From: Lentzea fradiae
Lineage (GTDB): Bacteria > Actinomycetota > Actinomycetes > Mycobacteriales > Pseudonocardiaceae
NCBI RefSeq assembly: GCF_900100955.1
Contig: NZ_FNCC01000002.1
Location: forward strand, 372,001 to 436,000
Length of the DNA stretch: 64,000 nucleotides
Direction of reading: 5' to 3'
A program made the translations under genes and the position numbers. Positions 1 to 8,175 of this stretch are shown piece after piece. Under the pieces are notes generated by a model. The model did not search any database and had not been told where the DNA came from. It was given only the letters and a program-made list of their open reading frames with translations. The stretch's first letter is position 1. Each line of letters starts with the position of its first letter.

Positions 1-304
1 CCTCGTCGTGGCGGCTCGCGAGCTGTTCGACCGCCGCGTCGGCCTCCGCCGTGACCGCCTCGTGCGGCTGGTAGCAGGGCGCGATCAGGGCGATGTCCGG
101 CAGTGAGCCGGGCAGACCGAGGGCGGTGGCCAGCTCGTCGAGCGTCGTGACCTCGACGTTCTCGATGAGCTCGGTGGTGAGCGCACGCCTGCGAGCGTGC
201 TCGGCGCCGTTGCTGAAACGGACGACGTGCGCGCGCAGCCACGCCACGCCCCGATCTCCGGCGGGCACGGACGGCACGGGCAGGTTCAACAGCTCTTCGG
301 TCAT
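1..304 (-). CDS. Partial N-terminus, unrecognised, possibly P450-like
   Basis: Reading leftward from an ATG at 304, about 101 codons stay open and run off the left edge, so only the N-terminus is visible. It begins MTEELLNLPVPSVPAG and carries an RFSNG..HARRR stretch followed by an Ala/Leu-rich acidic region. This resembles the start of small P450-like proteins that I recall from actinomycetes. The heme-binding cysteine would lie outside the window, so the family call is only a guess. It is divergent from the regulator at 362, with 57 bp between the two starts, so the pair may share a control region. Confidence 0.4.
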   Translation of the reverse strand, partial: MTEELLNLPVPSVPAGDRGVAWLRAHVVRFSNGAEHARRRALTTELIENVEVTTLDELATALGLPGSLPDIALIAPCYQPHEAVTAEADAAVEQLASRHDE

Positions 305-361
305 GCCGCCGAAGCTAGGCCCGGGACACTTCGGCCGGCACCGAAGCGTGCGGGCCGCAGA

Positions 362-1012
362 ATGGCCGTCATGGAGGCACTGGCGAGGCTGCTGGCGGAC
401 CGCACGCGGGCGGCGTTCTGCGGGGCCCTGCTCGACGGCAGGGCCTGGACGGCGCACGAGCTGGCCACCCACGCCGGGGTGGCCCCTTCGACCGCCAGCG
501 AGCACCTGACGCGGCTGGTCGAGGGCGGCCTGCTTGTCGAGCACCGGCAGGGACGGCACCGCTACGTGGCGCTGGCCGGGCCGCACGTCGCCGAGCTGCT
601 GGAGGCGATGACGGCCTTCGCCGGTCCGGCCCCCGCCCCGCGCACACTGCGGGCGGCGTCGGCCTCGGAGGCCATGGCCCGCGGCCGGACCTGCTACGAC
701 CACCTCGCGGGCAGGCTCGGCATCACGCTCAAGACCGGCCTGCTGGAGCTGGGCGTGGTGACGACCGACCTGGCCGTCACCGAACCCGGGATCGTCTGGC
801 TGAAGGAGCTGGGCTTCGAGCCGTCCTCACGCCAGCTGAGCCGCGCGTGCCTGGACTGGACCGAACGCGTCCCGCACCTGGCGGGCGCCGCCGGAGCCCA
901 CCTCTGCCGGACGTTCCTCGACCGGGGCTGGGTGAAGCGCATCGGCACGACCAGGGCCGTGACGCTGACCCCCGCCGGTGATGCGGGCTGGCGCGACCTC
1001 GGCCTGCTCTAG
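362..1012 (+). CDS. ArsR-type winged-helix transcriptional regulator
   Basis: A 216-residue protein with an N-terminal winged helix: the helix-turn-helix is near residues 30-52 (HELATHAGVAPSTASEHL) and a basic wing follows at HRQGRHRYVAL. This is the ArsR/SmtB fold, probably a DNA-binding repressor. I see no cysteine metal site in the helix, and the C-terminal 130 residues are an undefined sensor or dimerisation region. ATG 362 is preferred because an ArsR protein starts directly with its first helix; a longer frame upstream runs through the divergent gene's promoter. The stop overlaps the convergent glutaredoxin gene by 4 bp. Its likely target is the divergent gene ending at 304. Confidence 0.75.
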   Translation: MAVMEALARLLADRTRAAFCGALLDGRAWTAHELATHAGVAPSTASEHLTRLVEGGLLVEHRQGRHRYVALAGPHVAELLEAMTAFAGPAPAPRTLRAASASEAMARGRTCYDHLAGRLGITLKTGLLELGVVTTDLAVTEPGIVWLKELGFEPSSRQLSRACLDWTERVPHLAGAAGAHLCRTFLDRGWVKRIGTTRAVTLTPAGDAGWRDLGLL

Positions 1013-1245
1013 GCCGAGAGGGCTGCCCGCAGCCGGTCCTCCTCGACCTTCCAGTAGCCGTGCTCGGCCCCGTCGACCAGGAACACCGGCACCTGGTCGC
1101 CGTACTCGGCCCGCAGCTCGGGGTCGGCGTCCACGTCCTCGACGGACCAGGTCGCGCCCATCTCGCCGCAGATCCGCTCGACCTCGGCCTTCGCCTCCTC
1201 GCACGCGTGGCAGTCGACGCGGCTGATCACGGTCACGTGGTGCAC
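1009..1245 (-). CDS. Glutaredoxin-like thioredoxin-fold protein
   Basis: A 78-residue single-domain thioredoxin-fold protein. The redox motif C-H-A-C is at residues 12-15, directly after the first beta strand, and a cis-proline element (QVPVFLVDG) follows near residue 52, as in the DUF836/glutaredoxin-like family. It probably reduces disulfides or handles glutathione/mycothiol-type mixed disulfides in the cytoplasm; the substrate is unknown. A gene of this type sits near hemA in mycobacteria as well, by my recollection. It follows the acyl-CoA ligase gene on the same strand with a 3-bp gap, so the two are probably co-transcribed. Confidence 0.8.
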   Translation of the reverse strand: MHHVTVISRVDCHACEEAKAEVERICGEMGATWSVEDVDADPELRAEYGDQVPVFLVDGAEHGYWKVEEDRLRAALSA

Positions 1246-1248
1246 GGT

Positions 1249-2724
1249 TCAGGCTCCCAACGGCTTGCGCAGGATGGCGCGGGCCAGCTTGCCGGTCGGC
1301 GAGTGCGGCAGGGCGGTGACGAAGTCGACCGTCGCCGGCACCTTGAACTTCGCCAGCCTGGCCGCGCAGTGCGCCACGACGTCGTCCTTCGACAGCTCGG
1401 CGCCCTCGCGCAGCACCAGCACGACCTTGACCGACTCGCCGGTCCGCTCGTCCGGCACGCCCACGGCCGCGGCCTCCAGGACCTCCGGCATCTCGCAGAG
1501 GACCTGCTCGACCTCGTGCGGGTAGACGTTGAAGCCGTTGACGATGATCAGGTCGCCCGCGCGGTCGACCAGGTGCAGGTCGCCGTCGGAGTCGATGAAG
1601 CCCACGTCGCCGGTGCGGAACCAGCCGGAGGCGTCCGGGCCGTGCGCGCCGTCGGGCCAGTAGCCGCTGAAGAGGTTGTCGCCCTTCGCGGAGACGAGAC
1701 CGGTGCCCGGCTCGTCCTCGTCGATGTCGAGCACCGAGCCGTCCGTGTCGACCAGCCGGATCTCCACGCCGGGCAGCGCCTGGCCCACCGACCCGGCCTT
1801 GGGCACACCGCCGACCAGCGTGGACGTCAGCACGGGGCCGGTCTCGGTGAGGCCGTAGCCCTCGAAGACGGGGATGCCGACCGCGTCGCGCATCTGGGCG
1901 ATGACGCCGGGCGGCAGCGGGGCGGCGCCGGAGGTGAACAGGCGGACCGTGGAGAGCTTCTCGCGCAGCACCTCGACCGGGTGCGCGAGCAGCGCCCGGT
2001 ACATCGGCGGCACGCCCACCATCGTCGTGACCCGGTGCTGCTCGATGACCTCCAGCGCGGCGTCCGGCTCGAACCGCTCCAGCAGCACCGCCGTGGCGCC
2101 CGCGCCCGCGACCTGCAACAGGCCGGGGCCCAGGCCGTAGACGTGGAACAACGGCAGCGCGAGCAGCACCCGGTCGCCCGCCGTCACCGGCGCGGGCCGC
2201 AGCGACGCGCACTGGGAGACGTTCGCGAGCAGCGCCCGGTGCGACAGCATCGCCCCGCGCGGCACGCCGGACGTGCCGGAGGTGTAGCCGAGCACCGCGA
2301 CGTCCTCACCGCCGCCGACGGCCTCGAACGGCTCCGCGGTGGCCGTCACGTCCGGCAGGCCGATCACCTGCGCGTCCGAACCCTCGCCGTCGCCGACCAG
2401 GAACCGGGCGCCGGAGTCGGCGAGGATGCGCTGGAGCTCGCGCGGCGGGGTGCCGGGGCTGGCGGGCACGACGACACCGCCCGCGCGCAGGACGCCGAAG
2501 ACCGAGACCACGAACTCGGGCCCGGTGGGCAGCCGTACCGCCACCCGGTCGCCCGATTCGAGTCCTGAATCGGCCAAATGGCGGGCGAAAGAGTCCACCG
2601 CGCCGTCGATGGTTTCCCACGTGAGGCTCTTTCCGCTCGCCACGTCGACCAGAGCGACGTGGCCCGGTCCCCGCTGTGCGGAAGCACGGACCAGATCTGA
2701 GACATTGCGAGCGGAAGTCACCAT
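1249..2724 (-). CDS. Acyl-CoA synthetase / AMP-dependent ligase (FadD-like)
   Basis: A 491-residue adenylate-forming enzyme that activates a carboxylic acid to an acyl-AMP and then a thioester. Visible motifs are the phosphate loop YTSGTSGVPRG (residues 147-157), the core GYGLTETGP near 275, the hinge region WFRTGDVGF...DRAGDLIIVNGFNVYP, and the C-terminal catalytic lysine in PTGKLARAIL. ATG 2724 is chosen because GAGGAGG lies just upstream of it; an in-frame codon at 2811 lacks such a site. The substrate is probably a fatty or aromatic acid but cannot be read from sequence. The promoter region is shared with the divergent sigma-factor gene at 2891. Confidence 0.85.
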   Translation of the reverse strand: MVTSARNVSDLVRASAQRGPGHVALVDVASGKSLTWETIDGAVDSFARHLADSGLESGDRVAVRLPTGPEFVVSVFGVLRAGGVVVPASPGTPPRELQRILADSGARFLVGDGEGSDAQVIGLPDVTATAEPFEAVGGGEDVAVLGYTSGTSGVPRGAMLSHRALLANVSQCASLRPAPVTAGDRVLLALPLFHVYGLGPGLLQVAGAGATAVLLERFEPDAALEVIEQHRVTTMVGVPPMYRALLAHPVEVLREKLSTVRLFTSGAAPLPPGVIAQMRDAVGIPVFEGYGLTETGPVLTSTLVGGVPKAGSVGQALPGVEIRLVDTDGSVLDIDEDEPGTGLVSAKGDNLFSGYWPDGAHGPDASGWFRTGDVGFIDSDGDLHLVDRAGDLIIVNGFNVYPHEVEQVLCEMPEVLEAAAVGVPDERTGESVKVVLVLREGAELSKDDVVAHCAARLAKFKVPATVDFVTALPHSPTGKLARAILRKPLGA

Positions 2725-2890
2725 GGCCTCCTCATGAACAACTCGGGCGCTCCGAGCAGTCTTCCACGCGTGACGAGCGTCATGAAGGCGCGGTTCGCGC
2801 GTCTCCAGCACAGGACAGGTCCGCTACCTACTACGGAGTAACAAGACGTATGCTGCCGCCACGGCGACTCTGTGGAGGTGCCGCCAGCCG

Positions 2891-3511
2891 ATGACCGCGC
2901 GGGCACGACCGAACACGATCAGGACCACCCGAGCCATGACGGGAGGTCAGCACGACGACGCCGCAGACGAGCCGTGGCAGCTCGTCAAGGCCGCCCAAGA
3001 GGGTGACACCGGGGCGTTCGGCGTGCTTTACGACAAGTACGTCGACATGGTCTTCCGGTACGTCCTCTTCCGGGTGGGCGGGGACCGTGCGTTCGCCGAG
3101 GACGTGACGAGCGAGACGTTCTTACGCGCTCTGCGCAGCATCGGTTCGGTGAGCTACCAAGGGCGTGACGTGGGCGCGTGGTTCGTCACGATCGCCCGCA
3201 ACATCGTGTTCGACCACGTGAAGTCGAGCCGCTACCGGCTCGAGGTCACGACCGCCGAGCTCCAGGACAACCGCGAGGAAGCGGGCGGCCCCGAACAGGA
3301 GGTCATGACCGAGGCGACCAACGCGGAGCTGCTCCGCTGCGTCTCCCAGTTGGGCGACGACCAGCGCGAGTGCATCGTGCTGAGGTTCATCGAGGGCAAG
3401 TCGGTGTCCGAGGTCGCGCAGCTGATGGACCGCAACGAGGGCGCCGTGAAGGCGCTGCAACACCGGGCCGTCCGCAGGCTCGCGCAGATCCTCCCGTCGT
3501 GGTTGCGGTGA
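2891..3511 (+). CDS. bldN: ECF RNA polymerase sigma factor, BldN-like
   Basis: A 206-residue ECF sigma factor. Region 2 spans roughly residues 30-105 (YDKYVDMVFRYVLFRVGG, then ETFLRALRSIG and GAWFVTIARN) and region 4 spans 145-200 (GDDQRECIVLRFIEGKSVSEVA). In Streptomyces, BldN directs chaplin and rodlin gene expression during aerial growth, lies near rex-hemA and is held by the membrane anti-sigma RsbN. Here the next gene is a single-pass membrane protein and rex-hemA lies 4 kb on, so BldN orthology is a good inference. GGAGG at 2874-2878 serves ATG 2891, although ATG 2936 is possible. The N-terminal 20 residues are poorly constrained. Confidence 0.75.
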   Translation: MTARARPNTIRTTRAMTGGQHDDAADEPWQLVKAAQEGDTGAFGVLYDKYVDMVFRYVLFRVGGDRAFAEDVTSETFLRALRSIGSVSYQGRDVGAWFVTIARNIVFDHVKSSRYRLEVTTAELQDNREEAGGPEQEVMTEATNAELLRCVSQLGDDQRECIVLRFIEGKSVSEVAQLMDRNEGAVKALQHRAVRRLAQILPSWLR

Positions 3512-3565
3512 AAGACGCCGCAGGCGCGTAACCCCAAGCAGATCAACTTCGTTACTCGGGCTGAG

Positions 3566-4639
3566 ATGGACGGCAAGGGAAGAACACCGCGGTGGCGGCA
3601 CACTGAGCACGAGCGATTCGCCCGTGCCGTCGAAGGCCGCCCTCAACCGGTGGGCGACGACCTGGCAGAGGACCTCGCGATCGTCGAGCTCCTCCGCCGG
3701 ATGGACGTCGGCCCGGACGCCGACACGCGTGAACGCATGAAGCAGCGCATCCTGGCAGCGCCACCACCCGAGAAACCCCTCGCGCTCTCGTCGGTAAGAC
3801 GGGTGGGAGCGCGCGCACGGGTGGCAGTCGCAGCGGCCGCGGTCCTCTGCTTGTTGATGTCACTGGGCGGCATGAGCGTGCTGCTCAGCCGTGACGCGCT
3901 CCCGGGAGACCCCCTCTACGGCATCAAGCGCACGACCGAGGGCGCATCGCTGGGCCTGACCTTCGACGAGGAGTCCCGCGCCCTCAAGCACCTGGAGTTC
4001 GCCGCCGCCCGCGTCACCGAGATGGAGACGCTCGCCGACCGCTCCTCCGACGCCGAGTCCCAGCTCAGGGCCCTGTCCGACCTGGACGCCGACGCCGTCG
4101 AGGGCGCCCGCAAGCTCACCACCTACGCCACCACGTCCGACGAGCGAGCCCTCCCGTCACTGCGCGACTGGGCCCTCGGCCAGTACGAGAAGCTCGGCAC
4201 CCTCCGCCCCCGCCTGCCGGGCGAGGCGGGCAAGCACGCGGACACGACGATGTGGCTGCTCGCGAGCATCGCCCAACGAGCCCACGACCTGACCGCCCGA
4301 ATCGGCTGCACGACCCTGACCAGCGGCGAGTCCGACCCGCTCGGCCCACTCCCCGCCAAGGACGAGTGCACAGCGGCCCCGCAGGCCACCCAGCCCCCGC
4401 CGACGGGCACCACGACCGCGCCCCTCACCCCGGCCGAGCAGGACCAACCGGCTGAACCGGGTGCGACCCCGTCTCCGGCCACCCAGCTCCCGTCGATCCT
4501 CCCCGGCACCTCCACCCCGCCCACGTCACCGGGCACCCAGCCCCAGCAGACCCCGGCCAAACCGGAGATCACCATCCCGCTCCCGCTGCCGCTGCCGAGC
4601 ATCGACCTCCCGCTGCTCCCGGGCATCAGCTTCGGCTGA
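3566..4639 (+). CDS. rsbN: DUF5667 membrane protein, probable anti-sigma factor for the adjacent sigma
   Basis: A 357-residue protein with a cytoplasmic head of about 80 residues (acidic helix AEDLAIVELLRRM), one transmembrane segment at about 86-107, and an extracellular DUF5667 helical domain at about 108-235 (DALPGDPLYGIKRTTEG, LEFAAARVTEME). A long Pro/Thr-rich tail follows. The head is the expected sigma-binding part; it is short and has no zinc HxxxCxxC motif, so it is not a ZAS-type anti-sigma. It lies 54 bp downstream of the BldN-like gene on the same strand. The name RsbN is inferred from position and topology. The tail may span cell-wall material. Confidence 0.65.
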   Translation: MDGKGRTPRWRHTEHERFARAVEGRPQPVGDDLAEDLAIVELLRRMDVGPDADTRERMKQRILAAPPPEKPLALSSVRRVGARARVAVAAAAVLCLLMSLGGMSVLLSRDALPGDPLYGIKRTTEGASLGLTFDEESRALKHLEFAAARVTEMETLADRSSDAESQLRALSDLDADAVEGARKLTTYATTSDERALPSLRDWALGQYEKLGTLRPRLPGEAGKHADTTMWLLASIAQRAHDLTARIGCTTLTSGESDPLGPLPAKDECTAAPQATQPPPTGTTTAPLTPAEQDQPAEPGATPSPATQLPSILPGTSTPPTSPGTQPQQTPAKPEITIPLPLPLPSIDLPLLPGISFG

Positions 4640-4680
4640 GTCGCCAGGTCCAGCCGGAACCTGATCGCTAGGCTTGGGAC

Positions 4681-5577
4681 ATGGCAGGCAAGCGTGACGT
4701 GGAGAGCGACCGGCTCGCCGAACTGGCCGGCGAGGCATCGGCGGAAGCCGCGGTCCAGGCCGCCGCGATGGCCCCAGAGCTCGAAACCTCACTGGCCGTC
4801 CCCGTGGACCTGACCGCGGCCGCCTTCTTCGACGTGGACAACACGATGATGATGGGCGCGTCGATCTTCCACTTCGCCAGGGGCCTGGCCGCCCGCAAGT
4901 ACTTCTCCACCTCCGACCTGGCGGGCTTCGTCTGGCAGCAGATGAAGTTCCGGGTGGGCGGCCGGGAAGACCCGGAGTCCGTCAAAGCCTCCCGCGAACA
5001 GGCCCTCTCCTTCGTGGCGGGCCGCAGCGTCGCGGAACTGGTCTCCCTCGGCGAGGAGATCTACGACGAGCTGATGGCGGACCGCATCTGGAAGGGCACC
5101 CAGGCCCTCGCCCAGATGCACCTGGACGCGGGCCAGCGAGTCTGGCTGGTCACCGCCACCCCGGTGGAACTGGCCCAGATCATCGCCCGCCGCCTCGGCC
5201 TGACCGGCGCCCTCGGCACGGTCTCCGAGTCGGAGGACGGCATCTACACCGGCCGCCTGGTGGGCGACCTCCTCCACGGCAAGGCCAAGGCACAGGCGGT
5301 CCGCTCCCTGGCCGCGAAGGAGGGCCTGGACCTCCGCCGCTGCACCGCCTACTCGGACTCGTCGAACGACGTCCCCATGCTCAGCGTGGTGGGCACAGCC
5401 GTGGCCGTGAACCCGGACTCCCAGCTCCGCGAGATCTCCCGACGCAAGAACTGGGAGATCCGCGACTTCAGAACAGGCCGCAAGGCAGCGAAGATAGGCG
5501 TCCCCTCGGTCCTGGGCGCAGGCGCCCTGGCAGGCGCGATAGCGGCAACGATGGCCTACCGCCGCCGGGTCAGGTAG
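4681..5577 (+). CDS. HAD-IB family phosphatase, SerB-like
   Basis: A 298-residue haloacid-dehalogenase hydrolase. The nucleophile motif is FFDVDNT near residue 50, motif II is the serine/threonine of [10 protein letters not shown] near 157, and motif IV is [11 protein letters not shown] near 222. A hydrophobic C-terminus ([16 protein letters not shown]) suggests a membrane-associated tail. Family members include phosphoserine phosphatase SerB1 and lysophosphatidate-type phosphatases; the substrate here is not certain. A SerB1-like gene also sits beside the glutaredoxin/hem region in mycobacteria, by my recollection, so the neighbourhood is conserved. ATG 4681 gives an acidic N-terminal extension of about 40 residues ahead of the catalytic fold. 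Confidence 0.85.
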   Translation: MAGKRDVESDRLAELAGEASAEAAVQAAAMAPELETSLAVPVDLTAAAFFDVDNTMMMGASIFHFARGLAARKYFSTSDLAGFVWQQMKFRVGGREDPESVKASREQALSFVAGRSVAELVSLGEEIYDELMADRIWKGTQALAQMHLDAGQRVWLVTATPVELAQIIARRLGLTGALGTVSESEDGIYTGRLVGDLLHGKAKAQAVRSLAAKEGLDLRRCTAYSDSSNDVPMLSVVGTAVAVNPDSQLREISRRKNWEIRDFRTGRKAAKIGVPSVLGAGALAGAIAATMAYRRRVR

Positions 5578-5722
5578 CCGGGCGCACGACGCCGGTCGCG
5601 CGGCCGCGGCATGCCGTCCACCCGCCCGCGGCGTTCGGAGGCGGAGCCCCGCGCCTGAAACTTTGCTTACCGCCCTCTTACAGCCCCGCCCGGCTGTACC
5701 CCTCAGGGTGTCGAATAGACCC

Positions 5723-7192
5723 ATGAAGCCCGCCAAGGCCGCCGCAACCGGACTGATCGCCCTGCTGGCAGCTCTGGCAGCGGGCCACCTGACAGCGGCC
5801 TTCGTGGGCCTGCCGGCCTCCCCGTACCTGGCCGTGGCCGACGCGGCCGTCGACCTCACCCCGTCCTGGCTGAAGGACGCCGCCATCTCCGCCTTCGGCA
5901 CCTACGACAAGCCGGCCCTCCTGACGGGCATGGCGCTGGTGCTGGCGGCGGTGGCGGCAGCGGCGGGCCTGACCAGCAGAACCTCCCCCACTCCCGGCAC
6001 GGCGATCATCGCGGTCTTCGGCGTGGCCGGCCTGGCGGCGGTCGTCACCAGACCGGACGTGGGCCAGCTGTCCGTGCTGGCGCCGATGGCGAGCCTCGCC
6101 GCAGGTCTCTACGTCTTCCGCCACCTGCACCGGGAAGCCGGCGAACCCACCAGCCGACGCGACTTCCTCATCACAGCGGGCCTGGCCATCACCGCGGGAG
6201 CGGCAGGCCAGCTCCTGGGCGCGAAAACCGACGTGGAAGCGTCAAGAGCGGCAATAGGCGACCTGACGCCGAAAACAAAAGCCCCGCCGATCCCCCCGAT
6301 GGCGGACTTCGCCGGCAACGGCACCCCGACCTTCATCACCAGCGCGAACGACTTCTACCGAATCGACACGGCGCTGACGGTCCCGAGAATCCGCGCCGAG
6401 AACTGGTCGCTGCGAATCCACGGCATGGTCGACCGCCCCACCACCCTGTCCTTCGAGGACATCCGCCGCAGGGACCTGACGGAAGAAACCATCACCCTCA
6501 CCTGCGTTTCCAACGAGATCGGCGGCCCGTACATCAGCACCGCCAACTTCACCGGCGTCAAGATCGGTGACGTCCTCCGGGAAGCGGGGGTGCAGCCGGG
6601 CGCGGACCAGCTGCTCAGCACGAGCGACGACGGGTTCACCGCGGGCAGCCCGCTCGACCACGTCCTGGAGAACGGCCTGATCGCCATCGCGATGAACGGC
6701 GAGCCGCTCCCCGCCGAGCACGGCTTCCCGGCGCGGCTCGTCGTCCCCGGCCTGTACGGCTACGTCTCCGCGACCAAGTGGGTGACCGAGTTGAACGTCA
6801 CGACGTTCGAGCGGGAGCAGGGCTACTGGATCCCCAGGGGCTGGGCGACCAGGGCGCCGATCAAGACCTCGTCCCGCATCGACCACCCGAAACGGCTGGC
6901 CAGGACGTCGGGGAGGACCGTCGTCGCGGGCACGGCCTGGGCGCAGCCGCGAGGCGTGCTGAAGGTCGAGGTCAGGATCGACGGCGGCCCGTGGCAGGAC
7001 GCCGAGCTGGGCGCGGACGTCAACGACAGCGCGTGGCGGATGTGGAAGATCGAGCTGGACCTCCGTCCCGGCAGCCACACGGCCGAGTGCCGCGCCACCG
7101 ACAAGTCGGGGTTCACCCAGGACCAGGCCCGCCTCGACCCGGTCCCCGACGGTGCCACGGGCTGGCACTCCGTCACCTTCACCGTCGAGTAG
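5723..7192 (+). CDS. Membrane-anchored sulfite-oxidase-like molybdopterin oxidoreductase
   Basis: A 489-residue protein. The N-terminal 135 residues contain about four hydrophobic segments. An SRRDFL twin-arginine-like motif at about 144-149 and another hydrophobic stretch follow. The molybdopterin domain runs from about 205 to 385, with the probable molybdenum-ligand cysteine in TLTCVSN (about C261). A C-terminal immunoglobulin-like dimerisation domain follows (VRIDGGPW, about 425-489). Such enzymes oxidise sulfite or reduce S- or N-oxides on the outside of the membrane, fed by the quinone pool; the substrate is undetermined. ATG 5723 is chosen over ATG 5663 because it places the hydrophobic segment right at the start. 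Confidence 0.85.
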   Translation: MKPAKAAATGLIALLAALAAGHLTAAFVGLPASPYLAVADAAVDLTPSWLKDAAISAFGTYDKPALLTGMALVLAAVAAAAGLTSRTSPTPGTAIIAVFGVAGLAAVVTRPDVGQLSVLAPMASLAAGLYVFRHLHREAGEPTSRRDFLITAGLAITAGAAGQLLGAKTDVEASRAAIGDLTPKTKAPPIPPMADFAGNGTPTFITSANDFYRIDTALTVPRIRAENWSLRIHGMVDRPTTLSFEDIRRRDLTEETITLTCVSNEIGGPYISTANFTGVKIGDVLREAGVQPGADQLLSTSDDGFTAGSPLDHVLENGLIAIAMNGEPLPAEHGFPARLVVPGLYGYVSATKWVTELNVTTFEREQGYWIPRGWATRAPIKTSSRIDHPKRLARTSGRTVVAGTAWAQPRGVLKVEVRIDGGPWQDAELGADVNDSAWRMWKIELDLRPGSHTAECRATDKSGFTQDQARLDPVPDGATGWHSVTFTVE

Positions 7193-7287
7193 CCCCACCC
7201 CCGGAAGTGGTGCCCCCAAAGTGATCATGAACGGCAGAAGTGCTGGTCACGCCCAGTGACGAGACCCCGCGAAGCCGATCATCGACT

Positions 7288-7305
7288 TTGTGCGTGCGTT
7301 CACAA
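7288..7305. promoter_or_regulatory. Rex operator in the rex-hem promoter
   Basis: TTGTGCGTGCGTTCACAA matches the Rex box TTGTGAA-N4-TTCACAA at all outer positions, differing only in the two bases after the left TTGTG. It overlaps a possible -35 (TTGTGC, 7288-7293), with a possible -10 TACGGT at 7310-7315, 16 bp away. Rex bound here would block transcription of rex-hemA-hemC-hemD when NADH is low, as described for Streptomyces Rex. The promoter elements are inferred. Confidence 0.8.
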
Positions 7306-7373
7306 GCGGTACGGTGGGGTATCACCAACGCCGCGGGGTCCCTGCGGTGGAGCACACCCGGAGGTCGGAGAGC

Positions 7374-8126
7374 GTGGCATCACAGCGGGGCGAAGGTGAG
7401 ACGACCGCCACCCCTCTGGAGCCTGCCGACAGGGAGCGAGCGCGGGCGATCCCGGAGGCCGCGGTGGCGAGGCTCGCCGTGTACCTGCGCGTGCTGTCCG
7501 GCATGGCCGACCAGGGCGTCACGGCCGTCTCCAGCGAGGAGCTGAGCCAGGCCGCGGGCGTCAACGCCGCGAAACTGCGCAAGGACCTGAGCTACATCGG
7601 CTCGTACGGCACGAGGGGCGTCGGCTACGACGTCGAGGTGCTCGTCAGCCACATAGAGCGCATTCTCGGGCTCACCCGCAACCACTCCGTCGCCGTCGTC
7701 GGCATCGGTAACCTTGGTCACGCTCTCGCCAACTACGGCGGCTTCCCCGGCAGGGGCTTCCCGGTCACCGCGCTCTTCGACGTGGACCCGGATCTCATCG
7801 GAATCCCTGTTGGGGGCATTCCGGTCAACCACATCGACGAGATCACCGCCGTCTGCCTGGAGCGCGAGGTGTCGATCGGTGTCATCGCGACGCCGCCGCC
7901 CGCCGCCCAGTCGGTTTGCGACCGTTTGGTATCTGCGGGCGTGCAGTGCATTCTGAACTTTGCACCGGTTGTCCTTCAGGTTCCAGACAACGTCGAGGTG
8001 CGCAAGGTTGACTTGGCGGTCGAGATGCAGATCCTGTCGTTCCACGTCGCTCGGCGTGCGGACGAGGCTGCGAGCGTCTCGGACGGCAACGGACTCGGTG
8101 TGGACGGGATGGTGATTCGCCCGTGA
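7374..8126 (+). CDS. rex: Redox-sensing transcriptional repressor Rex
   Basis: A 250-residue repressor that senses the NADH/NAD+ ratio and controls respiratory genes. The N-terminal winged helix spans about 22-80 ([41 protein letters not shown]). The Rossmann domain begins at [16 protein letters not shown], with the acidic FDVDPD after the second strand and a C-terminal domain-swap helix ([14 protein letters not shown]). GTG 7374 is chosen because GGAGG lies at 7360-7364; GTG 7347 is also in frame but lacks such a site. hemA starts 49 bp downstream, so Rex controls heme synthesis in its own operon. Operators for it lie at 7288-7305 and upstream of nuoA. Confidence 0.95.
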   Translation: MASQRGEGETTATPLEPADRERARAIPEAAVARLAVYLRVLSGMADQGVTAVSSEELSQAAGVNAAKLRKDLSYIGSYGTRGVGYDVEVLVSHIERILGLTRNHSVAVVGIGNLGHALANYGGFPGRGFPVTALFDVDPDLIGIPVGGIPVNHIDEITAVCLEREVSIGVIATPPPAAQSVCDRLVSAGVQCILNFAPVVLQVPDNVEVRKVDLAVEMQILSFHVARRADEAASVSDGNGLGVDGMVIRP

Positions 8127-8175
8127 GCGTGAGCCAGACGGCTCCGGCAGACGTGGTGTCAGTGGGTGCGACCGC

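Noticed and set aside
827..2212. A 461-residue Arg/Gly-rich open frame on the minus strand
   Set aside because: It is an out-of-frame shadow of the acyl-CoA ligase, caused by high GC at third positions; it has no domain and no ribosome site.
2835..2862. Possible BldD box upstream of the BldN-like gene (CTACTACGGAGTAAC)
   Set aside because: Only the right half fits the BldD consensus as I remember it; the left half mismatches at two of the key positions.
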